From contig DAOOIV010000003.1 in assembly GCA_035384605.1 (NCBI GenBank), positions 62,001-126,000 of the forward strand: DNA of 64,000 bases, given 5' to 3'. Below the pieces are notes generated by a model. It worked only from the letters and a program-made list of their open reading frames with translations. It ran no database searches and was not told where the DNA came from. The stretch's first letter is position 1; every line of letters starts with the position of its first letter. This document shows positions 17,750-27,271 of this stretch, in pieces. Both the position numbers and the translations under genes were made by a program. The stretch comes from Phycisphaerae bacterium (GTDB lineage: Bacteria > Planctomycetota > Phycisphaerae > UBA1845 > PWPN01).

Positions 17750-20368
17750 ATGCGAGCAAGGCGTTCGGCTTCCACGGTGCCCGTCGGGTTCAAGCCGGTT
17801 GGCTCAGACGTTCCGGACCTCATGCTGATGGCCGCGGCACTGGTCTGCCTGGTCACAGGGGCGGCCCGGGCCGCCGACGTTCTCAAACAGTACTACGCTC
17901 ACCCCACGGTCGAGGATGGCAACGGCGTCATCGCTCCCTGGTATCAGGGACAGAACGGCCAATTCGACGAACGAATGCAGATCGCCGTCGATATCTACAA
18001 GCGATACCCCTGGACCAAGCCGGGTCAGGCCGTGATACCCGCTCCGCATATTGTCTACAACACGCACTGGAAGATCGACAACGACGGCACGATATCGATT
18101 CCGCCGACGCAACCGTGGATGTGCGGCGACCTGAGCCAGAGGGCGTTCAGCATCATTCGCGGCCTCTCGGAGTACTACCGGTACAGCGGTGACCCAATCG
18201 CCTTCGTATATGTTCCAATTACCGTGGACTACATTCTCGACTATTGCCTCACCGACCCGGACCATGCCTGGCCGAGTTTTCCAATCGCCACCCCCACCAA
18301 GGGCATCGGATACCGGAAAGCCGATCCCAATGTACCGAATCAGTTGGATCTCTGCGCGTACGTTGGCCTTGAAGTATTGCGGGCGCACAAGCTTCTGGGC
18401 AACGAACGCTACCTGCAAGCCGCCAGGCACTGGGGCGACGTCTTCGCCGAAAAATGCAACTTCTCCGATCCGCAGATGCCGCCGTGGAGCCGCTATATGA
18501 GCCCTGAATATATGCTCTGGTCCGATGAGCTTACCGGCAGCACGACGTTGATCACCGAGTTTCTTGATGCCCTGATCGACATGGGCTACGAAGGCAAGGA
18601 CGGCTTGATCGTCAAGGCACGAGATGCCGGGCGTGCCTATGTGATCGATCAGATTCTGCCCCGCTGGATCGACAACGAGGCGTGGGGGCGGCACTACTGG
18701 GACGTCGAGGGCGACTGGATCTCGGGCGGCGCTTCCTGGATTTGCGGGTACTTCCTGGATCATCCGGAGGCCTTTCCAAATTGGCGGAACGACGTCCGCA
18801 ACATCCTGTCGCTTGTCTTCAATCGCAATTGTGTCGACCCGGCCTCCCGCGGCGAAGTCTACAGCGGCGCGTGGGCGTTTCCCGAGTCGTTTGTCTGTTG
18901 CGGAACTTCGTTGTCCTATAACCAATACACGTACGCGGCACCTTTGATACAGCTCGGAGAGCTGGCCGAAGACGAGTGGGCACGCGAGGTCGGGCGACGG
19001 ATGCTCATGATGGCGACTTACGACAGCCGCGAGAACGGCGTCGTCCTGGACGGACTGGCGGGCAACGTGGTCGCAGCGGCCGACTGGCTCAATCTGGCCC
19101 ATCCCTGGCCCCTGTGCCAGATTCTTGCGGCCATGGCCTGGCGTCCCGAAACCTACGGCCCCAGCCGCGAAAACCACGTGATGCGAACAAAGTCCGTGGT
19201 CACGTCTGTCAACTACGATAAGGGTGTGGTCCGCTACTCGACGTTCGATGCCCCGGCGGGCAACATCGATGTCTTGCGGCTCGCTTTCGAGCCGCAGTCG
19301 GTATCAGCGGACGGTAAGGCATTGGCAAAACGCGCCGACCTGAAGGAAAACGGCTTTACGGCTGAACGACTGCCCGACGGCGACTGCATCGTGAGCATCC
19401 GTCACGACGGAGCCAAGAATGTCAGTGTCCGCGGTGATGACCCGCAGGAAGTCGCCAACGACGATGCCTTCTCATACACCGGGCAGTGGAGCACGGTTCG
19501 GATGGACGGAGCCCGGGAGGGCTCGCTGCACGTGGCAACTGACGCGGGCGCGGCGCTGACGTTCACATTCACGGGAAACCAGTTCCGTCTGATCGGGACA
19601 GTCGACGACAAGGGCGGACTGGCGGATGTGTACATCGACGGGCAGAAGCAGATGGCCCCGCTCGACTGCTGGAATCCCAAGCCCAGGCACCAGCAGCTCA
19701 TCTACCGCAAGGGAGGACTGGCCGATGGGAAGCACGAAATCCGAATCGTTGCCAGAGGCGAGAAGAACCCGCTGTCTGCCGGCTCCGGCATCTATGTGGA
19801 CGGAATCCAGTATTCGGCCGCGACGGGCAAGAGCAATTTCGGTGAGGGCGGCGGCCCTACCACCGCACAAAGACTGATCCTCGGTTACACGGGCCGAAAC
19901 GACTACGTCGATTCGCAGGGCCGTTCCTGGCGGCCTGGAACCGAGTTCGTCGTACGTCTCGGGGCCTCGGTGGACGCCGTCGCCCGCACGTGGTTCACCG
20001 ATCGCCGGAGCTTGTACATCGGTAACACGCCGGACCCGGAACTCTATCGCTACGGCGTCCATGCCCAGGAATTCTGCGTGAACCTGACGGTCGGCCCGGG
20101 CCGGTATCGTGTGGGCCTGCACTTCGCAGACACAAACACGAGGAGCATCCTTCGCGTGTTGGTCAACGATGAGCAGGTGATCGAGAAGATGAAGATCGCC
20201 GAGGCCGCGGGGGGAATCTTCCGGGCGTGCAATCGTTGGTTCGGCGGCATCAGTCCCAAGAACGGCGTGATCGAGATCCGATTCATCGGTTGCGACAAGA
20301 CGGAAGCCTGTGCCCAGGCGATCGAGGTGGAGCCCGAGGCTACGGATTCCGGCAACGGCGGTTCGTGA
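17750..20368 (+). CDS. Secreted alpha-barrel protein with CBM-like and malectin domains
   Basis: The 872-residue product (ATG 17750, GGAGG 7 bases upstream) has a signal peptide (LMLMAAALVCLVTGAARA), an all-alpha barrel-like region (residues about 40-450, rich in Trp and Tyr), a linker beta domain, a jelly-roll carbohydrate-binding-like module (about 590-690; FTGNQFRLIGTVDDKGG, DVYIDG, GLADGKHEIRI) and a C-terminal malectin-like domain (about 710-860; FADTNTRSILRVLVND). The barrel does not match a glycoside hydrolase family I can name with confidence; it is broadly like six-hairpin enzymes acting on uronate- or arabinose-rich substrates. GH5 and a propeller hydrolase follow within 10 and 35 bases, so it probably leads a three-gene operon. 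Inferred role: secreted polysaccharide-active enzyme or binding protein. Confidence 0.8.
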   Translation: MRARRSASTVPVGFKPVGSDVPDLMLMAAALVCLVTGAARAADVLKQYYAHPTVEDGNGVIAPWYQGQNGQFDERMQIAVDIYKRYPWTKPGQAVIPAPHIVYNTHWKIDNDGTISIPPTQPWMCGDLSQRAFSIIRGLSEYYRYSGDPIAFVYVPITVDYILDYCLTDPDHAWPSFPIATPTKGIGYRKADPNVPNQLDLCAYVGLEVLRAHKLLGNERYLQAARHWGDVFAEKCNFSDPQMPPWSRYMSPEYMLWSDELTGSTTLITEFLDALIDMGYEGKDGLIVKARDAGRAYVIDQILPRWIDNEAWGRHYWDVEGDWISGGASWICGYFLDHPEAFPNWRNDVRNILSLVFNRNCVDPASRGEVYSGAWAFPESFVCCGTSLSYNQYTYAAPLIQLGELAEDEWAREVGRRMLMMATYDSRENGVVLDGLAGNVVAAADWLNLAHPWPLCQILAAMAWRPETYGPSRENHVMRTKSVVTSVNYDKGVVRYSTFDAPAGNIDVLRLAFEPQSVSADGKALAKRADLKENGFTAERLPDGDCIVSIRHDGAKNVSVRGDDPQEVANDDAFSYTGQWSTVRMDGAREGSLHVATDAGAALTFTFTGNQFRLIGTVDDKGGLADVYIDGQKQMAPLDCWNPKPRHQQLIYRKGGLADGKHEIRIVARGEKNPLSAGSGIYVDGIQYSAATGKSNFGEGGGPTTAQRLILGYTGRNDYVDSQGRSWRPGTEFVVRLGASVDAVARTWFTDRRSLYIGNTPDPELYRYGVHAQEFCVNLTVGPGRYRVGLHFADTNTRSILRVLVNDEQVIEKMKIAEAAGGIFRACNRWFGGISPKNGVIEIRFIGCDKTEACAQAIEVEPEATDSGNGGS

Positions 20369-20377
20369 AAGCTCCTC

Positions 20378-21535
20378 ATGTTGCGCGAACACTCCTGTCA
20401 TCGTGCCCTTCGGACCGCCGGCAGTGGTCTTGTCGCGGATCATATTCTGCGCTCGTGTCGTCGTGTCGCGCTCCTCATGGCAGTCCTGCTCGTCTTCCCG
20501 CTCACGACACTGTGTGCCGCATCCGGATCGCAGCCGGCCGACGGCAGACCCGCGCGCCTCTCGGTGCGCGGCACCGAGATTCTGAGGCCTGATGGAAACC
20601 CGATTCACTTCCGGGGCTTCAACCTGCTCTGGTGGGTTCCCCCGACGGCACAGGACGTCGTCGATATCAAGGACTTGGGCGCCAACTGCGTGCGCTATCA
20701 ATTTGGCTATGTCCCGTCAGGGCGGTTCGATCCCCGCCAACTCCGTTTCCTCAAGCGGCACGTGCGCTTGTTCACGTCGCAAGGGCTCTGGGTGATTCCC
20801 AATCTGCATACGTTCCATGCCGGCGGCCGGCCCGGCAGCGGCAATGTGTGGAACACACCCGACCTGCAGCAGGAGTTCCTGGACATGTGGAACTACGTCC
20901 TCGACTTACTGAAGGATGAGCCGTTTATCGCCGCCTGGGAGCCGATGAATGAACCGCACGACGTGGACCGGACGGAACTGGCCCCTTGGTACCGCGAGGT
21001 GATCGCCCACTTTCGCCGAAAGGATCCGCGGACGCCGATTGTCGTCGAAGGAGCCCAGTATTCGGGCCCCGAAGAACTCCTCGACTATCTCAAGCTCGAC
21101 GAGCCCAACCTCATCTACTCATTCCATTTCTACTACCCCCACGAGTACACGCACATGCTGTCGCCGGAGAGCGAGCCGCTGCTCGAATACCCGGGCAAGT
21201 GGGGCAAAGCGGCCCTGGCCGAGAGGATGTCGACGGCGGTCCGTTTTCGCGATCGCCATCAGGTGCCGGTCTTCTGCGGGGAATGGGGCGTGAGAACCGG
21301 TGCGCCAGGCTACGTGCAGTGGCTCAAGGACGTCGGCAGTCTCCTCGAAGAGCACAAGATTCCGTGGGCGCACTGGGCGTGGGCCATGCAGAGGCACTGG
21401 CCGGTCAACGACACATTTGATCTGAACAGGCAGAAAACGGAGATCTATGGCGTGGTGTCGGCGATTCTGAGGAACGCGCTCTCGGGCGATCAGGCAAAAC
21501 TCGACCACCGCAACGCCACGCGCCAGGCGGAGTAG
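20378..21535 (+). CDS. Secreted GH5-family glycoside hydrolase
   Basis: The 385-residue product has an N-terminal hydrophobic signal (VALLMAVLLVFPLTTLCA, residues 30-47) and a GH5 (beta/alpha)8 barrel. The acid/base Glu is E192 in AAWEPMNEP and the nucleophile Glu is E302 in PVFCGEWGV; HFRGFNLLWW near residue 78 and SFHFYYPHEY near 248 are also typical. GH5 members cleave beta-1,4-glucans, mannans or xylans; the exact subfamily cannot be read by eye. It starts 9 bases after the malectin-tailed gene stop, implying translational coupling. No clear ribosome-binding site precedes ATG 20378. Confidence 0.88.
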   Translation: MLREHSCHRALRTAGSGLVADHILRSCRRVALLMAVLLVFPLTTLCAASGSQPADGRPARLSVRGTEILRPDGNPIHFRGFNLLWWVPPTAQDVVDIKDLGANCVRYQFGYVPSGRFDPRQLRFLKRHVRLFTSQGLWVIPNLHTFHAGGRPGSGNVWNTPDLQQEFLDMWNYVLDLLKDEPFIAAWEPMNEPHDVDRTELAPWYREVIAHFRRKDPRTPIVVEGAQYSGPEELLDYLKLDEPNLIYSFHFYYPHEYTHMLSPESEPLLEYPGKWGKAALAERMSTAVRFRDRHQVPVFCGEWGVRTGAPGYVQWLKDVGSLLEEHKIPWAHWAWAMQRHWPVNDTFDLNRQKTEIYGVVSAILRNALSGDQAKLDHRNATRQAE

Positions 21536-21570
21536 AAATGGCAAGTGTACATGCTGATTGAGGTACCGAC

Positions 21571-22791
21571 ATGCTCTCGATTCCTATGACGATGATGGTT
21601 GCCGTTCTCACCACGGCGGAAACGCCGGAACCCACATTCACCATCCGTATGCCGTCAGAGAAGATCGGCTATCCCGGCGTCGAGTATTGGGGCGCTATCG
21701 ACGGGCCGGACGGAAAGACACTGTGGTCCTTCGCCATCTACGCGGGCAAGGATGCCTGGACCATACCGCTGCGGGCGCCGGCGCCCGGCACCTACCGGCT
21801 GACCCGCGTGGAGAAGCGGGCGGGTGACGGGCAAACCGACATCGAGCTTGCGGAGATCTCACCGCCCCAGATCGATGTCGCGAAAGCCCGGCAGACCGAG
21901 GCCCCCTCGCCCAAGACCCTGGTGGAGGCCGGAGAGTTCAAGAGAATCTTTGCCGCCGAGGAGCCGTGGTGCATCAACGATCACACCATCGTCCAAGGGC
22001 CCGACAACACGTGGCACCTGTTTGGCATCACCCACCCCAAGCCGCTGGATTTCTTCAAGGATCCCGGGCGGCGGCTTGCTCACGCAACCGCGACTTCGCT
22101 GCTGCAAGACCCCTGGCAGGCTCAGCCGCCGGCCGTAACTGCCGATTGGGAGAAATACAAGGAATACCTGCTCTGGGCCCCACACGTCATTCGAAGCAAC
22201 TCGATCTACTACATGTTCGTCTGTGCCGGGGACAAAGACACACACAAGTACCGTATCCATCTGCTGACCTCGCCGGATCTCAAGTCATGGATGCGGTCAC
22301 CGGACAATCCGATGGTGGTGGATGGATTCGATGGGCGCGATCCGATGGTCCTGCGGGCGGAGAACCAATGGATCATGTACTACACCGCGACAACCACACC
22401 TGATGGGGGCAACCACACCGTCGTGTGCGTCACCAGCAAGGATCTGACCCACTGGGGCGACCGCAAGGTTGTCTTCATTCACCCGAATGCGGGATCCTTC
22501 GGCGGGCCCACCGAATCCCCCTTTGTGGTCCGGCGAGGCCGGCACTATTACCTGTTCGTATGCGACAACGATTGGACCCATGTCTACCTGTCCCGCGACC
22601 CGTTCCATTGGGACATCGAACAGCGCGTCGGACGGATCCGGTCGCACGCCTCGGAGGTCGTCCGCGACGCCGAGGGGAAGTGGTACATCACGCATGCCGG
22701 CTGGATGAGCGGACCGGTGTCGATCGCGCCGCTCAAATGGAAGGATGATCTCGACGAAACACCGTCGAGTATCCCGCCCGCCTTCAAGTAA
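21571..22791 (+). CDS. Secreted five-bladed beta-propeller glycoside hydrolase-like protein
   Basis: The 406-residue product has a short hydrophobic N-terminus (MLSIPMTMMVAVLTTA) and a beta-propeller of the GH32/GH43/GH68/GH117 clan type. Blades begin with CINDHTIVQGPDNTWHLFGI (likely nucleophile-type Asp near residue 133), WAPHVIRSNSIYYMFVCAG, GFDGRDPMVLRAENQWIMYY (DP motif), GPTESPFVVRRGRHYYLFVC (candidate acid ESPF Glu) and SHASEVVRDAEGKWYITHAG. The specific family is not assignable by eye; arabinan- or fructan-active enzymes are possibilities. ATG 21571 has GAGG 8 bases upstream. It is the third gene of the 17750-22791 operon and converges on the GH130 gene. Confidence 0.82.
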   Translation: MLSIPMTMMVAVLTTAETPEPTFTIRMPSEKIGYPGVEYWGAIDGPDGKTLWSFAIYAGKDAWTIPLRAPAPGTYRLTRVEKRAGDGQTDIELAEISPPQIDVAKARQTEAPSPKTLVEAGEFKRIFAAEEPWCINDHTIVQGPDNTWHLFGITHPKPLDFFKDPGRRLAHATATSLLQDPWQAQPPAVTADWEKYKEYLLWAPHVIRSNSIYYMFVCAGDKDTHKYRIHLLTSPDLKSWMRSPDNPMVVDGFDGRDPMVLRAENQWIMYYTATTTPDGGNHTVVCVTSKDLTHWGDRKVVFIHPNAGSFGGPTESPFVVRRGRHYYLFVCDNDWTHVYLSRDPFHWDIEQRVGRIRSHASEVVRDAEGKWYITHAGWMSGPVSIAPLKWKDDLDETPSSIPPAFK

Positions 22792-22845
22792 CCAGGACCT
22801 GACACGGCGAAGAGCGTTCGGCCCCATCGAGGCACGGCAACCCTG

Positions 22846-24048
22846 TTACCGCCTCAAGGACAGATTCCGTCGGATGAGTTCGATCCGCTGCTGGACGCAC
22901 GCATAAGAACGGAGCGGATCAGGCGGGGTGTTAAGGCAATAGTCGACCAGTCTCTCAACCGTCGTTGTTGCCACGTGGCAGCGGGTATCGCTGGAGGCGT
23001 AGTAGATGAACAACCGCCCGTCGGATTTCGCCACCCAGCCGCACGAGAAGGTCACGTTCGAGACGTCACCCACCCGTTCCTCACCGCTCGGTGCCAGCAG
23101 GTACCCGCCGGGCTCGTGGGTCAGGCGAGCCGGATCATCAAGTGCGGTCATGAACGCATACAGCACGTAACGCAGCCCGGCAGCCGTTCCTCGCACGCCA
23201 TGAGCCAGGTGCAGCCAGCCGTCCGGCGTCTTGATCGGCGCCGGCCCCAGGCCGTTCTTGAGCTCGTAGACGGTGTGGTACTTGCGATCGTGCACGATTC
23301 GTTCGGGGCCGATGACCGCATGTTCGATGCTCTCCGACAGCCCCCAACCGATGCCGCCGCCTGAGCCGGTGTCGATGAAGCCGTCCTGCGGGCGGGTATA
23401 GAAGGCATATTTGCCGTCCACAAACTCAGGATGCAGAACGACGTTGCGCTGCTGGGGCGATGCGGTACGCAGGTCATCCAGCCTCTGCCAACTCTCAAGA
23501 TCCCGTGTGCGGGCAATGCCACACTGGGCGATTGCGGAGGACAAATCGCCGCGCGGGGCGCCCGGGTCCTTGCGCTCCGTGCAGAACAGACCGTAGATCC
23601 ACCCGTCCTGATGCTTCGTCAGCCGCATGTCGTACACGTTGATATCCGGATCAGCAGTCTCCGGTAGCACGACCGGATAGTCCCGGAAGCGGAACCGATC
23701 CACGCCCGTCGGGCTCTCCGCAACGGCGAAGAAGCTCTTGCGATCGCACCCCTCGACGCGGGCGACCAGCAGGATCCGGCCGTCCCATTCGATCGCCCCT
23801 GGATTGAACACACTATTGATCCCCAGCCGTTCCATCAGGTGCGGGTTGGTCTGCGGGTCGAGATCGTATCGCCAGAAGATCGGCGTGTGCTCAGCGGTGA
23901 GCACGGGGTATTTGTAACGATCAAAGACGCCGTTGCCGCCGGGAGCGATTTCATTGGGGCGTTCGATCAAGGCATCATGGTCGGCCATGAGTCGCTGCAG
24001 ACGCCGGTTGAACTGCTCGTTTGACACGGGCACAGGTCCTTTCGTCAC
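22846..24048 (-). CDS. GH130 4-O-beta-D-mannosyl-D-glucose phosphorylase
   Basis: GH130 phosphorylases convert beta-1,4-mannosyl-glucose plus phosphate into alpha-mannose-1-phosphate and glucose. The 400-residue product shows the family signature: NSVFNPGAIEWDGRILLVARVEG (residues 78-100), DPDINVYDMRLT (proton-donor Asp, D140), RNVVLHPEFVDGKYAFYTRPQDGF, and WLHLAHGVR, which includes the HxxHG-type phosphate-binding His. It fits GH130 subfamily 1 (mannosylglucose phosphorylase) rather than the mannobiose or mannosyl-GlcNAc types. It lacks a signal peptide, so it acts in the cytoplasm. It starts with GTG at 24048, overlapping the epimerase stop by 4 bases (GTGA): tight translational coupling with its metabolic partner. 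Confidence 0.92.
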   Translation of the reverse strand: MTKGPVPVSNEQFNRRLQRLMADHDALIERPNEIAPGGNGVFDRYKYPVLTAEHTPIFWRYDLDPQTNPHLMERLGINSVFNPGAIEWDGRILLVARVEGCDRKSFFAVAESPTGVDRFRFRDYPVVLPETADPDINVYDMRLTKHQDGWIYGLFCTERKDPGAPRGDLSSAIAQCGIARTRDLESWQRLDDLRTASPQQRNVVLHPEFVDGKYAFYTRPQDGFIDTGSGGGIGWGLSESIEHAVIGPERIVHDRKYHTVYELKNGLGPAPIKTPDGWLHLAHGVRGTAAGLRYVLYAFMTALDDPARLTHEPGGYLLAPSGEERVGDVSNVTFSCGWVAKSDGRLFIYYASSDTRCHVATTTVERLVDYCLNTPPDPLRSYACVQQRIELIRRNLSLRR

Positions 24049-25253
24049 GTTGCGCCGGTCTCAAGGCGGCGCAGGATTTCCAAACAACACCGTCCATTGT
24101 GGTACGGGCACTTCCACATGGACACCTTGGGCATGGAAACGTCGGGCACACCGTCACGTGATACCCGCCAGAACCACTCGCCGTGGGCGTGATCGACGAT
24201 CCGGTTCAGGATGAACTGCCAGCAGCGAACCGCGGCGTCACGAAACATGTTCTCGCCGCTGATTTGCCATGCGTTGAAGAAACCAACCACCGCTTCCGCC
24301 TGCGGCCACCATTCCCTGTTTGAATCGATGATCCGTCCGTCTCGACCCTCGTAGCACAATCCGCCGTCGGCATCGAGCCCTTCGTTCAACACCGCCCTCG
24401 CCATTCGCAGGGCGACGTCTCGAACGCGTCCCAACAGTCCTTCATCACCGAGTGCCTCGGCCGCCTCACATAGCAGCCAACTGCCCTCGATGTCATGACC
24501 GAAAGTGTAGCTGTCGGATCTGGGCGTCCAGTCCTCGGCAAAGAAATGCTGCAAGTGCGTCTTTTCGGGGTTCAGGATGCGCCGCTCGAACAGGTCGATC
24601 AGCTCGCGCAGCCGGTCAGCGAGAAACGCGTCCGGCCGCGCTCGCAGCAGGCTCGTGTAGGCCTCCAGAACGTGGAGGTGATTGTTCATCGACTTTTTCT
24701 CGTTCATGTCCTTGTCGCTGAGTCGCACGTCTTCGCAGGGCGCCCAGTCGCGGGCCAGCGTCTCGAAGTAGCCGCCGTGTCGGTCGTCGTGGCCGGCCTC
24801 CTCGATACGGTGAAAGACGTCGACCGCCTGTTCGAGAGCCTTGGGCTCGCCGAAGGTCCGATGGCACTCGCTCAAGGCGTACGCGCAGAACGCCTGACCG
24901 TAAATCTTCTTCTTGCCATCGCGGACGCTTCCGTCCGGATTGAGTTCCCAGAAGTAGCCCCCATGTTGCGGATCAAGGAAATGATGCGCGAGGTAGTCAT
25001 AGGCTCGCCGGGCGAGCAGCCGGTCCTCCGCCCGTTGCGTGTAGCGATAAGCCGCCGAGAACGTCCACAGCAGCCGGGCGTTGAGAATCAGGCCCTTCGC
25101 CGCATCCGGCCGGGCGCGCAGATCATTGGATAGCTCGGCGACGAATCCGCCGCGTTGCGCGTCCACGCTGTGAGAACGCCAGAACGGCAGGATGTTTTCC
25201 AGCAACTCGCGTCGCACGGACGCGGCCAATGCGCCGTCAGTGAGCGGCGTCAT
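24045..25253 (-). CDS. Cellobiose/mannobiose 2-epimerase (AGE superfamily)
   Basis: This enzyme epimerises the reducing-end sugar of beta-1,4-disaccharides; with mannobiose it yields mannosylglucose, the substrate of the adjacent GH130. The 402-residue (alpha/alpha)6 barrel shows the cellobiose 2-epimerase residues SMNNHLHVLEAY (H192), SYTFGHDIEGSW (H253), SNREWWPQAEAV and MWKCPYHNGR (H385). These correspond to the three catalytic-site His of characterised enzymes. N-acylglucosamine 2-epimerase is less likely given the GH130 partner. ATG 25253 has GAGG 6 bases upstream and overlaps the mannanase stop by 17 bases; an in-frame ATG at 25283 is possible. No signal peptide, so cytoplasmic. Confidence 0.92.
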   Translation of the reverse strand: MTPLTDGALAASVRRELLENILPFWRSHSVDAQRGGFVAELSNDLRARPDAAKGLILNARLLWTFSAAYRYTQRAEDRLLARRAYDYLAHHFLDPQHGGYFWELNPDGSVRDGKKKIYGQAFCAYALSECHRTFGEPKALEQAVDVFHRIEEAGHDDRHGGYFETLARDWAPCEDVRLSDKDMNEKKSMNNHLHVLEAYTSLLRARPDAFLADRLRELIDLFERRILNPEKTHLQHFFAEDWTPRSDSYTFGHDIEGSWLLCEAAEALGDEGLLGRVRDVALRMARAVLNEGLDADGGLCYEGRDGRIIDSNREWWPQAEAVVGFFNAWQISGENMFRDAAVRCWQFILNRIVDHAHGEWFWRVSRDGVPDVSMPKVSMWKCPYHNGRCCLEILRRLETGAT

Positions 25254-27195
25254 ATTCAACCTCGACTCTGCCCAACTGCGCATCAGTCTTGAATACGATC
25301 TTCACGAAACGACAATCATTGCCCTTTGGCTTGGCGGTGTAGAGGTCGGCCTTCCAGAAACCGTAAACCCTCTCGCCGAAAGTGGTGGTTCGCTGGACAT
25401 CCGGCTCGACGGGCTTGAATTCCTTGCAGTCCGCGGAGAAGGCGATCTGGATATCCTTGGGCTCGGCTTGGCTGTAGACGAACAACCGCACGGCGCTCAT
25501 GCAACCGTGCGTGTGATAGATTACGGCGCTGTCCGGGTCGGCGGACAGCCGATGGCAGTCTTCCTTGAACTTGCGGGCCTCGTTTTGCCGGAAATGGAGC
25601 CTGCCTTGCTTCACGAAGATCTGTGAGTCATTACGCAGCTCGTCGACCAGCGTCCGATGGCTGATCCTGACGGGGCTCCCGGCCTGTGAAGGCCCGGAGC
25701 AGCCGGCATGATTCCTGGCAATGACCCGGTAGCGGTAGGTCTTTCCCGGACAAGCCGATTCGTCGATGAACTGCGGCTGATACTGGACCTGAGCTTCGGA
25801 AATGCCGCTACCGACGGTCAACCATGGTCCGAGGGGCCATTCAGCCCGTTGCACGTCGTAGCAGGTCGCCCCGACTGAGCCGCGCCAACTCACCATCCCG
25901 CCGTCGTCCGCCCGGACCGAACACGGCGAAGACGGCACGGGGATCGCCGGCGGAGTCAGCCCGCGGATCTCGTATGCTTTGGCTCGAAGCAGACGCATCA
26001 TCCCTCGCTCGTCGTAAGCCTCGCCGGCCTCGAATCCCGGCCAGTGATAAGCCTTAAAAAGATCGCCGCCGGCCGGCTCATGATGCCAGTAGAATCCCCC
26101 CTCGCGACTGCGATATCGCAGGCTCCACAACAAAGCGCCCGTGACACGCTGTTCAATGACGGTATCCATCACCGCACGAAGCGATTGCGTGCCCAGGAAA
26201 CCGAACTCGCCGACATGGTAGGGCCTGTGCCCTCGCGCCGCCCGGCAATTGCGTTGAATGCGATCAATCATGGCCGGAGCGTTATTCTCATAGTGATGCG
26301 TCTGGACGAAATCGACGTTCGGATCTTCGAGACGACTCTTCGGGAGCGTATCGTAGGTGGCGCCGTCGATCACCAGGTGATTCCGGTCGATGCTCTTGAT
26401 GAACGCCGCGATCTGTTGCGTCCAGGATGCCGGCGCATTGAGCTCGTTGCCGGTTTCCCAGGCCAGAATCGCCGGGTCGTCCCGATAGCAAACCCCCGTG
26501 AGCGTATTCCTGCGATTGATGACAAACGCGATAACCTGCTTGTAGTCGTCGATCAATTCCGGATCGGTCCAGCAGTTCTTTGCGGCCTTGCCCCGAAACG
26601 CCGCCAACTCAGCCTGGCCTCCCCACCAGCTCCATTGGTCGATGAAGGGCACGATGAGACGCACGCCGTGGCGGCGTGCGGCGACCAGGACGCGATCGAG
26701 TGCGACAAAGGCCTTCTCGTTGAACTCGCCGGGGCCCGTGATGTAGCGGGGCACATCGTCGGAATCGTCGGCTCGTCGTATCGGCAGGGCGTAGATACGA
26801 ACGACCTGGCCGCCCATCTGCCCGACCGTCTCGAGCGCATCATTGATCTCATAATCATTGGGCAGGCGGAAGGGCATGCTCCGGCTGAATCGCATGTCGT
26901 CCTCGACGTAATGCAGATTGGGTATGTTGACGGAGATGAACCGGAACTCGTTCGATCCGTCCATTAACCGATCACCCTCGCGCCGTACAAAGTCGTTCAT
27001 CGACGGCGCTTTCGACGCCGGCAGCGGCGTGCAGCCTGCCAAGCACAGGCCCGCCGCCATCGCAAGCAACCAGGCCGGCCCTCCGACCGCGCCTCTTTCG
27101 GTAGGCGACGCTCGCCCCCTCGAAGAGTACCGGCGGCGGCTTGCCCGCCGGTGCATAACCGACTTGCCGAGAACAACGCCGACGATTGAGCTCAT
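25237..27195 (-). CDS. Lipoprotein GH5-type beta-mannanase-like enzyme
   Basis: The 652-residue product has a lipoprotein signal (WLLAMAAGLCLAGC, lipidated Cys55) after a basic N-terminal region, then a GH5 clan-A barrel. The acid/base Glu is E251 in LAWETGNELNAP and the nucleophile is E330 in YHVGEFGF; RLIVPFIDQWSWWGG and TGVCYRDDPAILAWETGNE are typical of mannan endo-1,4-beta-mannosidases (GH5_7-like). An Fn3-like domain (about 430-530) and a C-terminal beta-rich domain follow. It probably cuts mannan or glucomannan at the cell surface. ATG 27195 has GGAG 7 bases upstream; frame extensions to 27345 overlap the upstream symporter gene. It is second in the symporter, mannanase, epimerase, GH130 operon. 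Confidence 0.88.
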   Translation of the reverse strand: MSSIVGVVLGKSVMHRRASRRRYSSRGRASPTERGAVGGPAWLLAMAAGLCLAGCTPLPASKAPSMNDFVRREGDRLMDGSNEFRFISVNIPNLHYVEDDMRFSRSMPFRLPNDYEINDALETVGQMGGQVVRIYALPIRRADDSDDVPRYITGPGEFNEKAFVALDRVLVAARRHGVRLIVPFIDQWSWWGGQAELAAFRGKAAKNCWTDPELIDDYKQVIAFVINRRNTLTGVCYRDDPAILAWETGNELNAPASWTQQIAAFIKSIDRNHLVIDGATYDTLPKSRLEDPNVDFVQTHHYENNAPAMIDRIQRNCRAARGHRPYHVGEFGFLGTQSLRAVMDTVIEQRVTGALLWSLRYRSREGGFYWHHEPAGGDLFKAYHWPGFEAGEAYDERGMMRLLRAKAYEIRGLTPPAIPVPSSPCSVRADDGGMVSWRGSVGATCYDVQRAEWPLGPWLTVGSGISEAQVQYQPQFIDESACPGKTYRYRVIARNHAGCSGPSQAGSPVRISHRTLVDELRNDSQIFVKQGRLHFRQNEARKFKEDCHRLSADPDSAVIYHTHGCMSAVRLFVYSQAEPKDIQIAFSADCKEFKPVEPDVQRTTTFGERVYGFWKADLYTAKPKGNDCRFVKIVFKTDAQLGRVEVEYDAAH

Positions 27196-27271
27196 GGGGG
27201 TACTCCCGACATGGGTACAGCCAAGTTGTGGCATCGAGCCGACCATCGTCAACCTGAAAAACCGGCTACGC

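Noticed and set aside
17804..19177. 457-codon minus-strand open frame
   Set aside because: Antisense to the malectin-tailed barrel gene, with no domain or start signal.
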